Origin: Candidatus Rokuibacteriota bacterium
GTDB lineage: Bacteria; Methylomirabilota; Methylomirabilia; Rokubacteriales; CSP1-6
NCBI GenBank assembly: GCA_003220495.1
Contig: QHSP01000017.1
Span: 1-64,000 of the forward strand
Reading direction: 5' to 3'
Length of the DNA: 64,000 nucleotides
The translations under genes were made by a program, and so were the position numbers. Positions 1-8,483 of this stretch are shown here, piece after piece; position 1 is the first letter of the stretch, and each line of letters begins with the position of its first letter. The notes under the pieces are model-generated. The model saw only the letters and a list, made by a program, of their open reading frames with translations, ran no database searches and was not told where the DNA came from.

Positions 1-1040
1 TCGCCAACGAGCCCAGGAGCGGCGATCGCACGGGGCAGCTCGTGCGCGGCTGGATCGCGGAGATGGCCGCCTATATCAAGTCGATCGACTCCAACCACAT
101 GGTGACGACGGGCGAGGAAGGCTTCGACCTCACAACTGCCGGCTACAACTCGGGTGCCTACAACAACCAGAGCTGGCTATTCGATGGCACCAACGGCATA
201 TCGTTCACGCAGAACACGGCGGACCCCAATATCGACTTCGCCCAAATCCACCTGTATCCGGAGTACTGGAACTTCTCGCCGTCGATCGGCAGTACCTGGA
301 TCGCCGACCATACCCAGATCGCCCGCCAGCTCCGCAAGCCCCTCCTCCTCGGCGAGTTCGGGCACGCCGTCAACTCCGCCGCGGTCTACGACGAGTGGCT
401 CCGCACATTCGACACCGAGAACGGCGGCGGCGCGCTTGTCTGGCAGCTCATGTGTGGCAGTTGTTACGCGATGCGCGACCAGTTCGGCGTGCAGTATCCG
501 CCGAACACCTCCGTCTCGGACGTGTTGCAGCGAGCGGCGGTAACCGCCAATGCGAAGAAGGGCACGCCCTCTGATAACGTCCCACCGGGCTCGCGGACGG
601 GCATCACCATAGGGAGCGTCTCCGTGAGCCCGGAGACAGTTGATCCGGGACAGGGGAAGGATGGCGCGTCGACGATCACCGTCACCTCCGGTACCGGCTC
701 CGGGAACGGGCCGGCCTTTGTCGTGACATCCACCGGAGCGTCGCCGAGCGCCGTGGCCCAAGGGGGTACGATCAACATCAGGACGTCGGTCCGATCGAGC
801 CAGATGACTTCGGCGATCGTGGATCTGGAGATCTACGATGCTTCAGGAACCAAGGTCGGACAGAACGCCTGCAGAGTCAGCTTCACCAGTAGCGGCAAGA
901 CGAAGAACTGCCGGTGGTCGTACGTCGTTCCTTCGTCCCTCGCTAGCGGCCTCTATACCGTGAAGGTCGGAGTGTTCAGCTCGGACTGGAGCGTTCTCTA
1001 CGTCTGGCTGAACCGGGCGGGAGTGCTGACCGTGCAGTGA
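1..1040 (+). CDS. GH5-family glycoside hydrolase (mannanase-like), 3' part
   Basis: The gene enters from before the window; the first complete codon is at base 3 and the frame reads ANEPRS at once. NEP with the general acid/base glutamate is the hallmark of GH5 (clan A) enzymes. The nucleophile is probably the Glu of LLLGEFGH near 350-360. The arrangement, with Trp-rich loops (WQLMCGSCY), resembles endo-beta-1,4-mannanases more than cellulases. After the barrel comes a Ser/Thr/Gly/Pro-rich linker (about bases 540-750) and a beta-rich C-terminal domain (DLEIYDASGTKVG...LASGLYTVKVGVF) that looks like a carbohydrate-binding or Ig-like module, so the enzyme is probably secreted. The signal peptide would lie outside the window. 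The exact substrate is inferred. The following region is gene-poor, unlike the rest of the window. Confidence 0.75.
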   Translation, partial: ANEPRSGDRTGQLVRGWIAEMAAYIKSIDSNHMVTTGEEGFDLTTAGYNSGAYNNQSWLFDGTNGISFTQNTADPNIDFAQIHLYPEYWNFSPSIGSTWIADHTQIARQLRKPLLLGEFGHAVNSAAVYDEWLRTFDTENGGGALVWQLMCGSCYAMRDQFGVQYPPNTSVSDVLQRAAVTANAKKGTPSDNVPPGSRTGITIGSVSVSPETVDPGQGKDGASTITVTSGTGSGNGPAFVVTSTGASPSAVAQGGTINIRTSVRSSQMTSAIVDLEIYDASGTKVGQNACRVSFTSSGKTKNCRWSYVVPSSLASGLYTVKVGVFSSDWSVLYVWLNRAGVLTVQ

Positions 1041-1343
1041 CAGTCAGTGACCGCGCGAGCGCGTGCCGAACCGGCGTACGACACCAGCCGGTTCCGGACC
1101 TTGTCGAATGAGGTTCTTCTCACGCCATCGCCTCCGTACAGTTCCGACCGGTGAGGAGAGTGGGGGGAGGCGCGGGGCAAATCAAACGCATCTAACTTTG
1201 CGTATTCTTGACTGGTGATGATGCTGAAGGTCTTCTGGAAGGCGAACCGCTTTCCAGGCTTCGGCAACTGACGCGACGAGACTTTTGCCGTTCGGCGTCG
1301 ACCACCAGGCAGCGCTTGTCGTCCAGGTTCCAAATTGCGCTCT
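1041..1343. other. gene-poor spacer
   Basis: No convincing gene is visible on either strand. The only frames here lack ribosome-binding sites, have no recognisable motif and show arginine/serine-rich shadow composition. The stretch contains the first copy of a 14-bp direct repeat (1196-1209), followed at 1221 by a 16-codon frame (MLKVFWKANRFPGFGN) that ends at 1271. This may be a decayed gene start. Confidence 0.4.
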
Positions 1344-1706
1344 CTACGGCGCCGCCCAGCTCACCGGGCGGGGCGTGCCGCCGCTGGGCGCATTGAGCAC
1401 CGCCCGGAGCGCATGCGCACTTCCTGTCGAGAATATGATCACGATCGTGATCCTCGTGTCCCGCTCGCGATCGAACGCACCGACCGGCGGAAGGATCTGA
1501 TATGGCGACCCGGCGTTATACAGCTGGTATCCGGGACCGCTCTGCGCGTTCGTGAAATACACATCGGACACGCCTGGCATCGGCGCGACGGAGGTACACG
1601 CGGAGCCCACCAGCACAAGGAGGAACCCGACGAACCATATCAGCGGCGTCATAGGCCCCCCCGACTTCTGCCGACAGTACATCCAACCAAGCCTTTGCGT
1701 ATTCTT
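1196..1706. repeat. pair of 14-bp direct repeats bracketing the small lipoprotein gene
   Basis: CTTTGCGTATTCTT occurs at 1196-1209 and again at 1693-1706. In both copies GTGATG follows exactly five bases later. The second copy sits immediately before the thioesterase start, so the repeat may carry its -10 element (TATTCT at 1700-1705, placing +1 near 1712). A duplicated promoter or a target-site-like scar are both possible; no transposase is visible between the copies. Confidence 0.5.
1344..1652 (-). CDS. small putative lipoprotein, unknown function
   Basis: This is a 102-residue frame starting at ATG 1652. It begins MTPLIWFVGFLLVLVGSAC: a short hydrophobic segment followed by a GSAC lipobox-like site with Cys19, so export and lipidation are likely. 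The rest (VYFTNAQSGPGYQLY...GAFDRERDTRITIVIIF) matches no family I recognise. A run of G residues just upstream could act as a weak ribosome-binding site. It lies between two 14-bp direct repeats and runs opposite to its neighbours, which hints at an acquired or rearranged segment. Translation is plausible because of the signal, but composition support is modest. Confidence 0.45.
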   Translation of the reverse strand: MTPLIWFVGFLLVLVGSACTSVAPMPGVSDVYFTNAQSGPGYQLYNAGSPYQILPPVGAFDRERDTRITIVIIFSTGSAHALRAVLNAPSGGTPRPVSWAAP

Positions 1707-1714
1707 AGATCGTG

Positions 1715-2131
1715 ATGGTCGAGCATGCAACGCAGGTTCAGATCCGCTGGAGCGACGTCGACCCCGCGGGCATCGTCTTCTATCCGCGGTTCTTCGAGTG
1801 GTACGACCTGGGGTGCGAGTCGCTCTTCGCGTCGCTCGGGCTTCCGTGGCCCGAGGCGTTTCCGAAGTACGACATCGTCGGCGTGCCCATCGTGGAATCC
1901 GGCTCGAAGTTCCTGAGCCCCGCCCGCTACGGCGACGTGCTGACGATCCGGTCGAAGGTCGCCTGGGTGCGGACGAAAACGTTCCGGATGGAGCACGAGA
2001 TCGCGGTCGGCGCGCGGCTCTGCTCGCAGGGCTTCGAGGTCCGCGCGTGGGTGGGCCGGCCGAAGTCGCCCGGCGAGCCGCTGCACGCCCGGCCGATCCC
2101 GGAAGACGTGCTCGCGCGACTGCGCGGGTGA
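1715..2131 (+). CDS. acyl-CoA thioesterase, 4HBT/YbgC hot-dog family
   Basis: This is a 138-residue single hot-dog protein. The N-terminal RWSDVDPAGIVFYPRFFEW block is the 4-hydroxybenzoyl-CoA thioesterase/YbgC signature, with the catalytic Asp of the DxDPAGIVFY motif. It should hydrolyse short or aromatic acyl-CoA thioesters in the cytosol. GTG at 1712 is in frame directly before ATG 1715. A TATTCT -10-like box at 1700-1705 would put the transcript start at about 1712, so the message may be leaderless. The next gene encodes a PaaA/PaaC-like oxygenase component, which suggests a shared role in aromatic-CoA metabolism; that link is inferred from context. YbgC-type roles in envelope maintenance are less likely because no tol-pal genes are adjacent. 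Confidence 0.85.
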   Translation: MVEHATQVQIRWSDVDPAGIVFYPRFFEWYDLGCESLFASLGLPWPEAFPKYDIVGVPIVESGSKFLSPARYGDVLTIRSKVAWVRTKTFRMEHEIAVGARLCSQGFEVRAWVGRPKSPGEPLHARPIPEDVLARLRG

Positions 2132-2212
2132 CCGTCCGGACCCGCGGCTCGGCCCATGTATACTCGGGCCGCGCCGCACGCATCGGAGCATAAGGGCGTA
2201 GGAGGTCACGGC

Positions 2213-2986
2213 ATGTCGGTCTCGCGCGGAGTCGAGTGGGGCGTCTTGCTCGGCATGCGAAAGGTCGAGACGGTCGAGCAGATGCCCGAGGAGTATCGTC
2301 AGGTCATCCTCAAGCTCCTCGCGGCGATCGCCTCCACCGAGTTCGCGTCCGTCGAGCAGCACCACCCCTGGATCAACAAGGGACCGACGGCGGAGGACCG
2401 GTACATCCAGGCGCAGATCGCGGCCGACGAAGCGCATCAAGGCTTCATCGACTGTCGCCTGCTACGCTCGTTCGGGCCGGAGGGCCTGGCCGAGGCCGAC
2501 GCCCTGCTGCGGCGCCGCATGGGCGAGCACCCGATCGACGCCTTCAACGTGCCGTTCGAGAGCTGGATCGACACGATCACCTTCTGCTTCACCATGGACC
2601 TGGTCGCCTGGTATCACCTGCGCGCGATGGAGAACTCGAGCTTCGCGCCCTGGGCGCGGGAGATGACGACGATGGTCCACGAGGAGAAGTTCCACGCCTC
2701 GTTCGGAGCCCGGCGGGTTGCCGACGTCATGCGGAGCGCGGAGTACGCGCGCCTGTGCGGCGCAGACCGCGACGAGGTGCAGCGTTCGGTGAACAAGTGG
2801 TACCCGCGGGCACTCGACACGTTCGGCAAGTCCGAGTCGCGCTTCAGCGACCTCGCCGTTGCCTACGGGATCCGGCGCTGGGGGAACGCCGAGCTGCGCC
2901 GGATGTACAAGGACGACATCGACGCGCAGATCCGCGGACTCGAGCTCGAGGTTCCGCCCGAGGACCGTGGCCGCAAGATTTTCTAG
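2213..2986 (+). CDS. PaaA/PaaC-like di-iron oxygenase subunit
   Basis: This 257-residue protein is a ferritin-like four-helix protein resembling the phenylacetyl-CoA epoxidase PaaA/PaaC group. Candidate iron ligands include Glu43 (STEFAS), the DEAH segment at 72-75, a Glu in the RAMENSS helix and the EEKFH motif. Start ATG 2213 is preferred over an upstream ATG at 2156 because AGGAGG lies just before it. Only one subunit is present and there is no reductase (PaaE) or PaaB nearby. It may therefore be a stand-alone di-iron hydroxylase or a solitary subunit working with genes elsewhere. It sits between a thioesterase and an ABC uptake operon. Family assignment is good; substrate is unknown. Confidence 0.75.
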   Translation: MSVSRGVEWGVLLGMRKVETVEQMPEEYRQVILKLLAAIASTEFASVEQHHPWINKGPTAEDRYIQAQIAADEAHQGFIDCRLLRSFGPEGLAEADALLRRRMGEHPIDAFNVPFESWIDTITFCFTMDLVAWYHLRAMENSSFAPWAREMTTMVHEEKFHASFGARRVADVMRSAEYARLCGADRDEVQRSVNKWYPRALDTFGKSESRFSDLAVAYGIRRWGNAELRRMYKDDIDAQIRGLELEVPPEDRGRKIF

Positions 2987-3040
2987 TCCGGCGGCCGTTT
3001 GCTAGAATCGCGCAACTCGTTTCGGCAGGAGGACACGATC

Positions 3041-4219
3041 GTGCGAACAACAACGGCACGCGCCGCTCTCGCTGGACTTCTCGTCGCGTTCTTCGCCGCG
3101 GCGCCGGCGTCGGCGCAGACGGTGAAGATCGGCTTCATCACCACGCTGTCCGGGCCGCAGGGCGCCATCGGCGAGCACATGAAGAATTCGGTCGAGCTCG
3201 CGCTCGACCATCTCGGCCGGAAGGTCGGAGGCCTCGACGTCGAGGTGATCTACGGCGACGACCAGGTCAAGCCCGACGTCGGCAAGCAGCTCGCCGACGA
3301 GATGCTCAAGAAGCACAAGGTCAACTTCGTCTCGGGCGTCATCTGGTCGAACGTGATGCTGGCGGTGGCGCCCACCGTGACGGGCGCCGGCACTTTCATG
3401 ATCGGCACGAACGCCGGGCCGCACGAGCTCGCCGGCAAGATGTGCCACGAGCTCTTCTTCACGACGTCGTGGCAGAACGATCAGACGCCAGAAGCCATGG
3501 GCAAGTACATGCAGGACCAGAACATCACCGACGTGTACGCGATGGCGCCCAACTATGCCGCCGGCAAGGACATGGTCTCGGGGTTCAAGCGCTACTTCAA
3601 GAACAAGATCGTCGGTGAGGTCTACACCCAGCTCGGGCAGCAGGACTATCAGGCCGAGATCAGCCAGCTCCGCGCCGGGAACCCGAAGGCGGTGTTCGTG
3701 TTCTATCCGGGCGGCATGGGTATCCAGTTCCTCAAGCAGTACGCCCAGGCCGGGCTGCGCGGCCAGATCCCGCTCTACTCCGTCTACACGGTCGACGAGA
3801 TCTCGCTGCCGGCGGTCAAGGAAGCCGCGCTCGGCCAGTTCGAGACCCGCTACTGGAGCCCGGATCTGAAGAACGAGGCGAACCAGAAATACGTGGCCGA
3901 GTTCCGCAAGAAGTACGGCAAGACACCGGTGTTCTACGGCGCCCAGAGCTACGACGGGATCATGCTGATCGACGCGGCGGTCAAGGCCGTGAAGGGCGAC
4001 CTCACGAACAAGAAGGGCATGATTGCGGCGATGCGCCAGGCCGACTACAAGTCGACCCGCGGCCCCTACAAGTACAACGTGAACCACTTCCCGATCGAGA
4101 ACTTCTACCTCCTGAAGGCCGTGCAGGATCCGGGCGGCGAGCTCGTGATGCAGATCCAGAAGACCGTCTTCGAGAACCACAAGGATTCTTACGCCGGCGA
4201 GTGCCCGATGAAGTGGTAG
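3041..4219 (+). CDS. livK: branched-chain amino acid/aromatic-type ABC substrate-binding protein
   Basis: This 392-residue periplasmic binding protein has an N-terminal signal peptide ending near APASAQ, then the type I fold opening VKIGFITTLSGPQGAIG typical of the LivK/HAAT family. GTG 3041 is chosen because CAGGAGG lies seven bases upstream; frame extension further upstream has no such site. It is followed by a strong hairpin (4243-4275) and then the two permeases and two ATPases, so this is a complete Liv-type importer. Many such paralogues in environmental bacteria carry aromatic acids, amides or urea rather than leucine, so the substrate cannot be read from the sequence. A weak TAGAAT -10-like box lies at 3003-3008. 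Confidence 0.9.
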   Translation: MRTTTARAALAGLLVAFFAAAPASAQTVKIGFITTLSGPQGAIGEHMKNSVELALDHLGRKVGGLDVEVIYGDDQVKPDVGKQLADEMLKKHKVNFVSGVIWSNVMLAVAPTVTGAGTFMIGTNAGPHELAGKMCHELFFTTSWQNDQTPEAMGKYMQDQNITDVYAMAPNYAAGKDMVSGFKRYFKNKIVGEVYTQLGQQDYQAEISQLRAGNPKAVFVFYPGGMGIQFLKQYAQAGLRGQIPLYSVYTVDEISLPAVKEAALGQFETRYWSPDLKNEANQKYVAEFRKKYGKTPVFYGAQSYDGIMLIDAAVKAVKGDLTNKKGMIAAMRQADYKSTRGPYKYNVNHFPIENFYLLKAVQDPGGELVMQIQKTVFENHKDSYAGECPMKW

Positions 4220-4242
4220 GGACACGAGGCGTGGCGATGATC

Positions 4243-4275
4243 GGGGGGCGCGGCCTGGCCGCGCCCCTTTTGTTT
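4243..4275 (+). terminator. intrinsic terminator/attenuator after the binding-protein gene
   Basis: Arms of 11 bases (4245-4255 and 4257-4267, GGGGCGCGGCC against its complement) are followed by CTTTTGTTT. It sits between the binding-protein stop and the permease start at 4290. It is well placed to terminate most transcripts so that binding protein exceeds membrane components, or to protect the upstream mRNA 3' end. Confidence 0.8.
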
Positions 4276-4289
4276 GCCCGGGGGCCCGC

Positions 4290-5222
4290 GTGTCGATAAC
4301 CCTCTCTCTCGTCCTCGAGCAGACGCTCAACGGGCTGCAGTACGGCGTGATGCTCTTCCTGATGGCGGCGGGGCTGACGCTCGTCTTCGGCATCATGAAC
4401 CTCGTCAACCTCGCGCACGGCTCTCTCTACATGGTCGGCGCGTATCTGGCGACGGCGTTCACGGAAAAGACGGGATCGTTCGTGCTCGGCGTCGCGCTCG
4501 CGCTGCCGGCCACTCTTCTGGTCGGCGTCCTCGTGGAGGTGGTGGCGCTCCGGACTCTGTACGAGCGGGACCACCTCGATCAGGTGCTGGCGACGTTCGG
4601 CCTGATTCTCTTCTTCAATGAGCTGGTCGCGATCATCTGGGGTCGCGCCGCGATCTTCACCAGCGTCCCCCGGTTCCTGAGCGGCCACTTCCGCATCCTG
4701 CCCGGCCTTCCGTATCCGACGTATCGCGCGGTCATCATCCTGATCGGTGTCGCCGTGGCGGTGCTCCTGTGGGTGCTCGTGACGCGCACGCGTCTGGGCA
4801 TGCGCATCCGGGCCGGCGCCAGCAACCGCACGATGATCTCGGCGCTCGGCGTCGACATCCGGCTTCTCTATACGCTGGTCTTCGGTCTGGGCGCCGCGCT
4901 CGCGGGCCTTGCGGGCGCCATGGCCGGCCCCATCTACTCCGTGCAGCCGGGCATGGGCGAGGGGATCTTGATCCAGGTCTTCGTCGTCATCGTCATCGGC
5001 GGTATCGGGTCCATCCGCGGCGCGATCGTCGGCGCCATCGTGGTGGGCATGGCGGACACGCTCGGCCGCGCCTTCCTCAAGCCCTTGCTGGCGACGGTCA
5101 TCTCGCCTCCTGCCGCGGACAAGGCGGGGCCCGCGCTGGCCTCGATGTCGATCTACCTCCTGATGGCGGCGGTGCTGTTCTTCCGTCCCGAGGGCCTCTT
5201 CCCGGCGCGGGGCTGCTCGTGA
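4290..5222 (+). CDS. livH: branched-chain amino acid ABC permease, LivH type
   Basis: This 310-residue inner-membrane permease has the LivH opening (LEQTLNGLQYGVMLFLMAAGLTLVFGIMNLVNLAHG) and the EAA-like segment GGIGSIRGAIVGAIVVGM near the C terminus. It starts at GTG 4290 only 15 bases after the attenuator T-run. Its stop overlaps the LivM start by one base (TGATG at 5220-5224), so the two permeases are translationally coupled and form the heterodimeric channel. Hydrophobic segments run throughout the protein. Confidence 0.92.
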   Translation: MSITLSLVLEQTLNGLQYGVMLFLMAAGLTLVFGIMNLVNLAHGSLYMVGAYLATAFTEKTGSFVLGVALALPATLLVGVLVEVVALRTLYERDHLDQVLATFGLILFFNELVAIIWGRAAIFTSVPRFLSGHFRILPGLPYPTYRAVIILIGVAVAVLLWVLVTRTRLGMRIRAGASNRTMISALGVDIRLLYTLVFGLGAALAGLAGAMAGPIYSVQPGMGEGILIQVFVVIVIGGIGSIRGAIVGAIVVGMADTLGRAFLKPLLATVISPPAADKAGPALASMSIYLLMAAVLFFRPEGLFPARGCS

Positions 5223-6169
5223 TGACGATCTCGCGACGCACGATCGCTCTCGCGGCAGGCGGTGTCCTATTGGCGCTCGTCCCGCCGGTCGCGGCCCTCA
5301 CCAATCAGCCGTTCTACGTCGACCTGTTCCGCCGTGTGATGATCTTCGCGCTCGCCGCCGTGAGCCTCGACCTGATCCTCGGCTACGGGGGCATGGTGAG
5401 CTTCGGTCACGCGGCCTATCTCGGCATCGGCGCCTACGCGGTCGGCATCCCCGCCTTCTACGGCGTCGACAACGGATGGCTGCAGTGGGGCCTGGCCATC
5501 GCGGCGTCCGCGCTGGCGGCAACGGTGATCGGCGCGATCTCGCTCCGGACGAGCGGAGTCTCCTTCATCATGATCACCCTCGCCTTCGCCCAGATGCTCT
5601 ATTACCTGGGCATCAGCCTCGAGACCTACGGCGGCGACAACGGGATGCGGCTCAGCGGACGCAGCCGGTTCGGCGGGCCGCTCGATCTCCGCGAGCCCGC
5701 TATCTTCTATTACGTCGTGCTGGCGATCCTCGTCCTGTTCCTGGCGCTCGGCAATCGCCTGGTCGCCTCGCGGTTCGGGATGGTGATCCGCGCGGCGAAA
5801 TCGAACGAGCCGCGCGCGCGGGCGATCGGCTTCTCGCTGTTTCGGTACAAGCTGACCGCCTTCGTCATCGCCGGGGGCGCGGGCGGGCTGGCCGGCGCCT
5901 TGCTGGCCAATCAGACCGAGTATCTGACGCCGGACTTCATGCACTGGACCCGATCGGGCGAGATCATGTTCATGGTGATCCTCGGCGGCATGGGGACCTT
6001 GTTCGGGCCGGTGATCGGCGCGGTCGTGCTCCTGCTGCTCGAGGATGTGCTGTCGGCGCTGACCGCGCACTGGCAGATCATCCTCGGGCCGATCCTGATT
6101 CTCGTGGTGCTGTTCGCCAAGCGTGGGCTGTTCGGCCTCCTGGTCGGCGCCGAGCCGCGCGATGGCTGA
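5222..6169 (+). CDS. livM: branched-chain amino acid ABC permease, LivM type
   Basis: This 315-residue permease starts at ATG 5222, overlapping the LivH stop. Conserved LivM blocks are visible: LDLILGYGGMVSFGHAAYLGIGAYA, then RAAKSNEPRARAIGFSLFRYKLTAFVIAGGAGGLAGAL, and the coupling segment GGMGTLFGPVIGAV that contacts the ATPases. It overlaps the next ATPase gene by eight bases (ATG at 6162). It partners LivH in one transporter. Confidence 0.92.
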   Translation: MTISRRTIALAAGGVLLALVPPVAALTNQPFYVDLFRRVMIFALAAVSLDLILGYGGMVSFGHAAYLGIGAYAVGIPAFYGVDNGWLQWGLAIAASALAATVIGAISLRTSGVSFIMITLAFAQMLYYLGISLETYGGDNGMRLSGRSRFGGPLDLREPAIFYYVVLAILVLFLALGNRLVASRFGMVIRAAKSNEPRARAIGFSLFRYKLTAFVIAGGAGGLAGALLANQTEYLTPDFMHWTRSGEIMFMVILGGMGTLFGPVIGAVVLLLLEDVLSALTAHWQIILGPILILVVLFAKRGLFGLLVGAEPRDG

Positions 6170-6914
6170 CGCGTTGCTGGCGATCCGCGGCCTCAGCAAG
6201 CGCTTCGGGGGCCTGCTGGCGAGCGACCGGATCGACCTCGACGTCGCCCGGGGCGAGACGCACGCGATCATCGGCCCCAACGGCGCGGGCAAGACCACGC
6301 TCATCAGCCAGCTCGCGGGCGACCTTCGCCCCGACGCCGGCTCGATCCGCTTTGCCGACCAGGACGTGACGCGTCTCGATGCACCGCATCGGGCGCGACG
6401 GGGACTCGCGCGCTCGTTTCAGGTGACGAGCATCTTTCGTGACTTCTCGGCCCTCGACAACGTCGCGCTCGCGGTTCAGGCGCACACCGGACAGAGCTTC
6501 CGGTTCTGGCGCGCGGCGCGCGCGGAGCCGGCGCTCCGCGAGCCGGCGCGCGCCGCGCTCGAAGCAGTGGGGCTCGGTGGGCGAGCCCACGTGCGCGCGG
6601 CCAATCTGGCCCACGGCGAGCAGCGCCAGCTCGAGATCGCGATGGCGCTCGCGACGGAGCCGCGGCTTCTCCTGCTCGACGAGCCGGTGGCCGGCATGGG
6701 GCTCGAGGAGTCTCAGCGGATGGTCCGCTTCCTCGCCACGCTCAAGCGGCGGATCACGATCGTGCTCGTCGAGCACGACATGGACGCCGTCTTCACCCTC
6801 GCCGATCGGATCTCGGTCATGGTCTACGGACGGATCATCGCCACCGGGACGCCGCCGGAGGTCCGCGGCAACGAGGACGTGCGCCGGGCCTATCTGGGCG
6901 AGGACCAGGCCTGA
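6162..6914 (+). CDS. livG: branched-chain amino acid ABC ATPase, LivG type
   Basis: This 250-residue ATPase has Walker A GPNGAGKT (about residues 38-45), an ABC signature shifted to LAHGEQRQLEIAMAL (LAHGE in place of LSGGQ, usual for LivG), Walker B LLLLDEPVAGM and the switch His of VEHDMDAVF. The C-terminal VMVYGRIIATGTPPEV is characteristic of LivG. ATG 6162 overlaps the end of livM; its TGA overlaps the livF ATG (ATGA at 6911-6917 region), so the operon is tightly coupled. Confidence 0.93.
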   Translation: MADALLAIRGLSKRFGGLLASDRIDLDVARGETHAIIGPNGAGKTTLISQLAGDLRPDAGSIRFADQDVTRLDAPHRARRGLARSFQVTSIFRDFSALDNVALAVQAHTGQSFRFWRAARAEPALREPARAALEAVGLGGRAHVRAANLAHGEQRQLEIAMALATEPRLLLLDEPVAGMGLEESQRMVRFLATLKRRITIVLVEHDMDAVFTLADRISVMVYGRIIATGTPPEVRGNEDVRRAYLGEDQA

Positions 6915-7615
6915 TGCTCGCCGTCGATTCGATCGAGACCGCGTACGGCGTGAGCCAGGTCCTGTTCGGGGTGAGCCTCGCGGTCGGCTCGGGACAGGTG
7001 GTAACCCTGCTCGGCCGCAACGGCATGGGCAAGACCACGACGATCCGCTCGATCATGGGCCTCGCGCCGCCGAAGGCCGGCACGATCAGCTTCGAGGGCC
7101 GCGCGATTCATGGGCTGCCCCCCTACCGCGTGGCCCAGGCCGGGCTCGGTCTGGTTCCGGAGGGGCGCCAGGTGTTCCCGAACCTGACCGTGCGCGAGAA
7201 CCTCGTGGCGACGGCGGTGAACAGGGCCGGGAGCAGCGCGCCATGGCGCGTCGAGACGGTCTTCGAGCTGTTCCCGCAGCTCGCGGCTCGCGCGCGCGGT
7301 CTCGGCGGCGCGCTCTCGGGCGGCGAGCAACAGATGCTCGCGATCGGACGCGCGTTGATGACGAACCCGCGCCTGCTCCTGCTCGACGAGGCCACCGAAG
7401 GGCTGGCGCCGCTCGTCCGCGCCGAGATCTGGCGCTGCGTGGAAGGGCTCAAGGCGAGGGGCCAGTCGATCCTGATCATCGACAAGGACGTGGCGACGCT
7501 CGCGCGGATCGCGGACCTGCACTACATCCTCGAGAAAGGGCAGATCGTCTGGAGCGGCACGTCGGCCGAGCTTCGCCTCCGAGCGGACATTCAGCACCGC
7601 TACCTCGGCGTATGA
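6914..7615 (+). CDS. livF: branched-chain amino acid ABC ATPase, LivF type
   Basis: This 233-residue partner ATPase has Walker A GRNGMGKT, the LivF-specific PPYRVAQAGLGLVPEGRQVFPNLTVRENL stretch, signature LSGGEQQMLAIGRAL, Walker B LLLLDEATEGLAP and a D-loop-like segment. The His switch is replaced by DKDVATL (usual LivF: EQN), a common variation in this subfamily. It begins with an ATGA overlap on livG and ends the transporter part of the operon; a metallo-hydrolase follows after 13 bases and probably shares the transcript. Confidence 0.92.
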   Translation: MLAVDSIETAYGVSQVLFGVSLAVGSGQVVTLLGRNGMGKTTTIRSIMGLAPPKAGTISFEGRAIHGLPPYRVAQAGLGLVPEGRQVFPNLTVRENLVATAVNRAGSSAPWRVETVFELFPQLAARARGLGGALSGGEQQMLAIGRALMTNPRLLLLDEATEGLAPLVRAEIWRCVEGLKARGQSILIIDKDVATLARIADLHYILEKGQIVWSGTSAELRLRADIQHRYLGV

Positions 7616-7628
7616 GAGACTGCGTGGC

Positions 7629-8483
7629 GTGAGCTGGATCGACCGCTCGTTTCCGACGACCGCGACCCCGAGCGATCTGGTGGGCCGCGTGCTCGGGCTC
7701 AACCCGGGCATGATGACGGGGCCCGGCACCAACACCTACCTCGTCGGCCGCCGCGATCCGATCCTCATCGACACTGGCGCCGGGATCGCGGAGTATCCGC
7801 CGCTCCTCGCGCGCTATCTGGGCGAGCGCGGATGGTCGCAGCCTTCTCGGATCATCCTCACGCACCGCCACGCCGATCACCTCGGAGGCGTTTCGCAGCT
7901 CCGGGCACGTTTCCGGGGCATCCACGTCTCGAAGATGATCTTCCGCGACGCGTCGCTACCCGAGTCGATCCACGATCTGCGCGACGGCCAGAAAATCGAG
8001 GCCGACGGCGCCACGCTCATCGTCGTCCACACGCCGGGCCACGCCTCGGACCATCTCTGCTACTACCTCGTGGAGGAGAAGGCGCTGTTCACGGGCGACG
8101 TGGTGCTGGCCGGATCCACGACGGTCATCCCGTCCGGCGACGGCGACCTGCTCGACTACATGAGCTCGTTGAAGCGACTCCAGGGGCTGGACGTTCGCCG
8201 GATCTACCCGGCGCACGGGCCGGTCATCGAAGACGGGCCGGCGCGGATCCAGGAGTACATCGACCATCGCCTGATGCGCGAGCGTCAAATCCTGACCGCG
8301 CTGGGCGACGGCCTGGCGACGATTCCGGAGATGGTCGCGAAGATCTACGCCGACGTCGTGCCCGCCCTGCACCCGATGGCGTCGCAGTCGGTCGAGTCGC
8401 ACCTGAAAAAGCTCGTGCGGGAGGGGCGCGTGCTGGAGACCGTCGTGCGCGACGCGCCGTCGCGCTGGCTGCTCGTGCGCTAG
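7629..8483 (+). CDS. metallo-beta-lactamase-fold hydrolase, LACTB2-like
   Basis: This 284-residue MBL-fold hydrolase carries the zinc motif THRHADHLGG (HxHxDH at residues 79-84), a second His in HTPGHASDH, the bridging Asp in FTGDVVLAG and a late His in YPAHG. A C-terminal winged-helix-like segment (MVAKIYADVVPALHPMASQSVESHLKKL) is typical of the LACTB2/glyoxalase-II-like branch. GTG 7629 starts 13 bases after livF, so it may act on a product related to the imported substrate, for example a thioester or lactone. It converges with the next gene, overlapping it by four bases at 8480-8483. Confidence 0.85.
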   Translation: MSWIDRSFPTTATPSDLVGRVLGLNPGMMTGPGTNTYLVGRRDPILIDTGAGIAEYPPLLARYLGERGWSQPSRIILTHRHADHLGGVSQLRARFRGIHVSKMIFRDASLPESIHDLRDGQKIEADGATLIVVHTPGHASDHLCYYLVEEKALFTGDVVLAGSTTVIPSGDGDLLDYMSSLKRLQGLDVRRIYPAHGPVIEDGPARIQEYIDHRLMRERQILTALGDGLATIPEMVAKIYADVVPALHPMASQSVESHLKKLVREGRVLETVVRDAPSRWLLVR

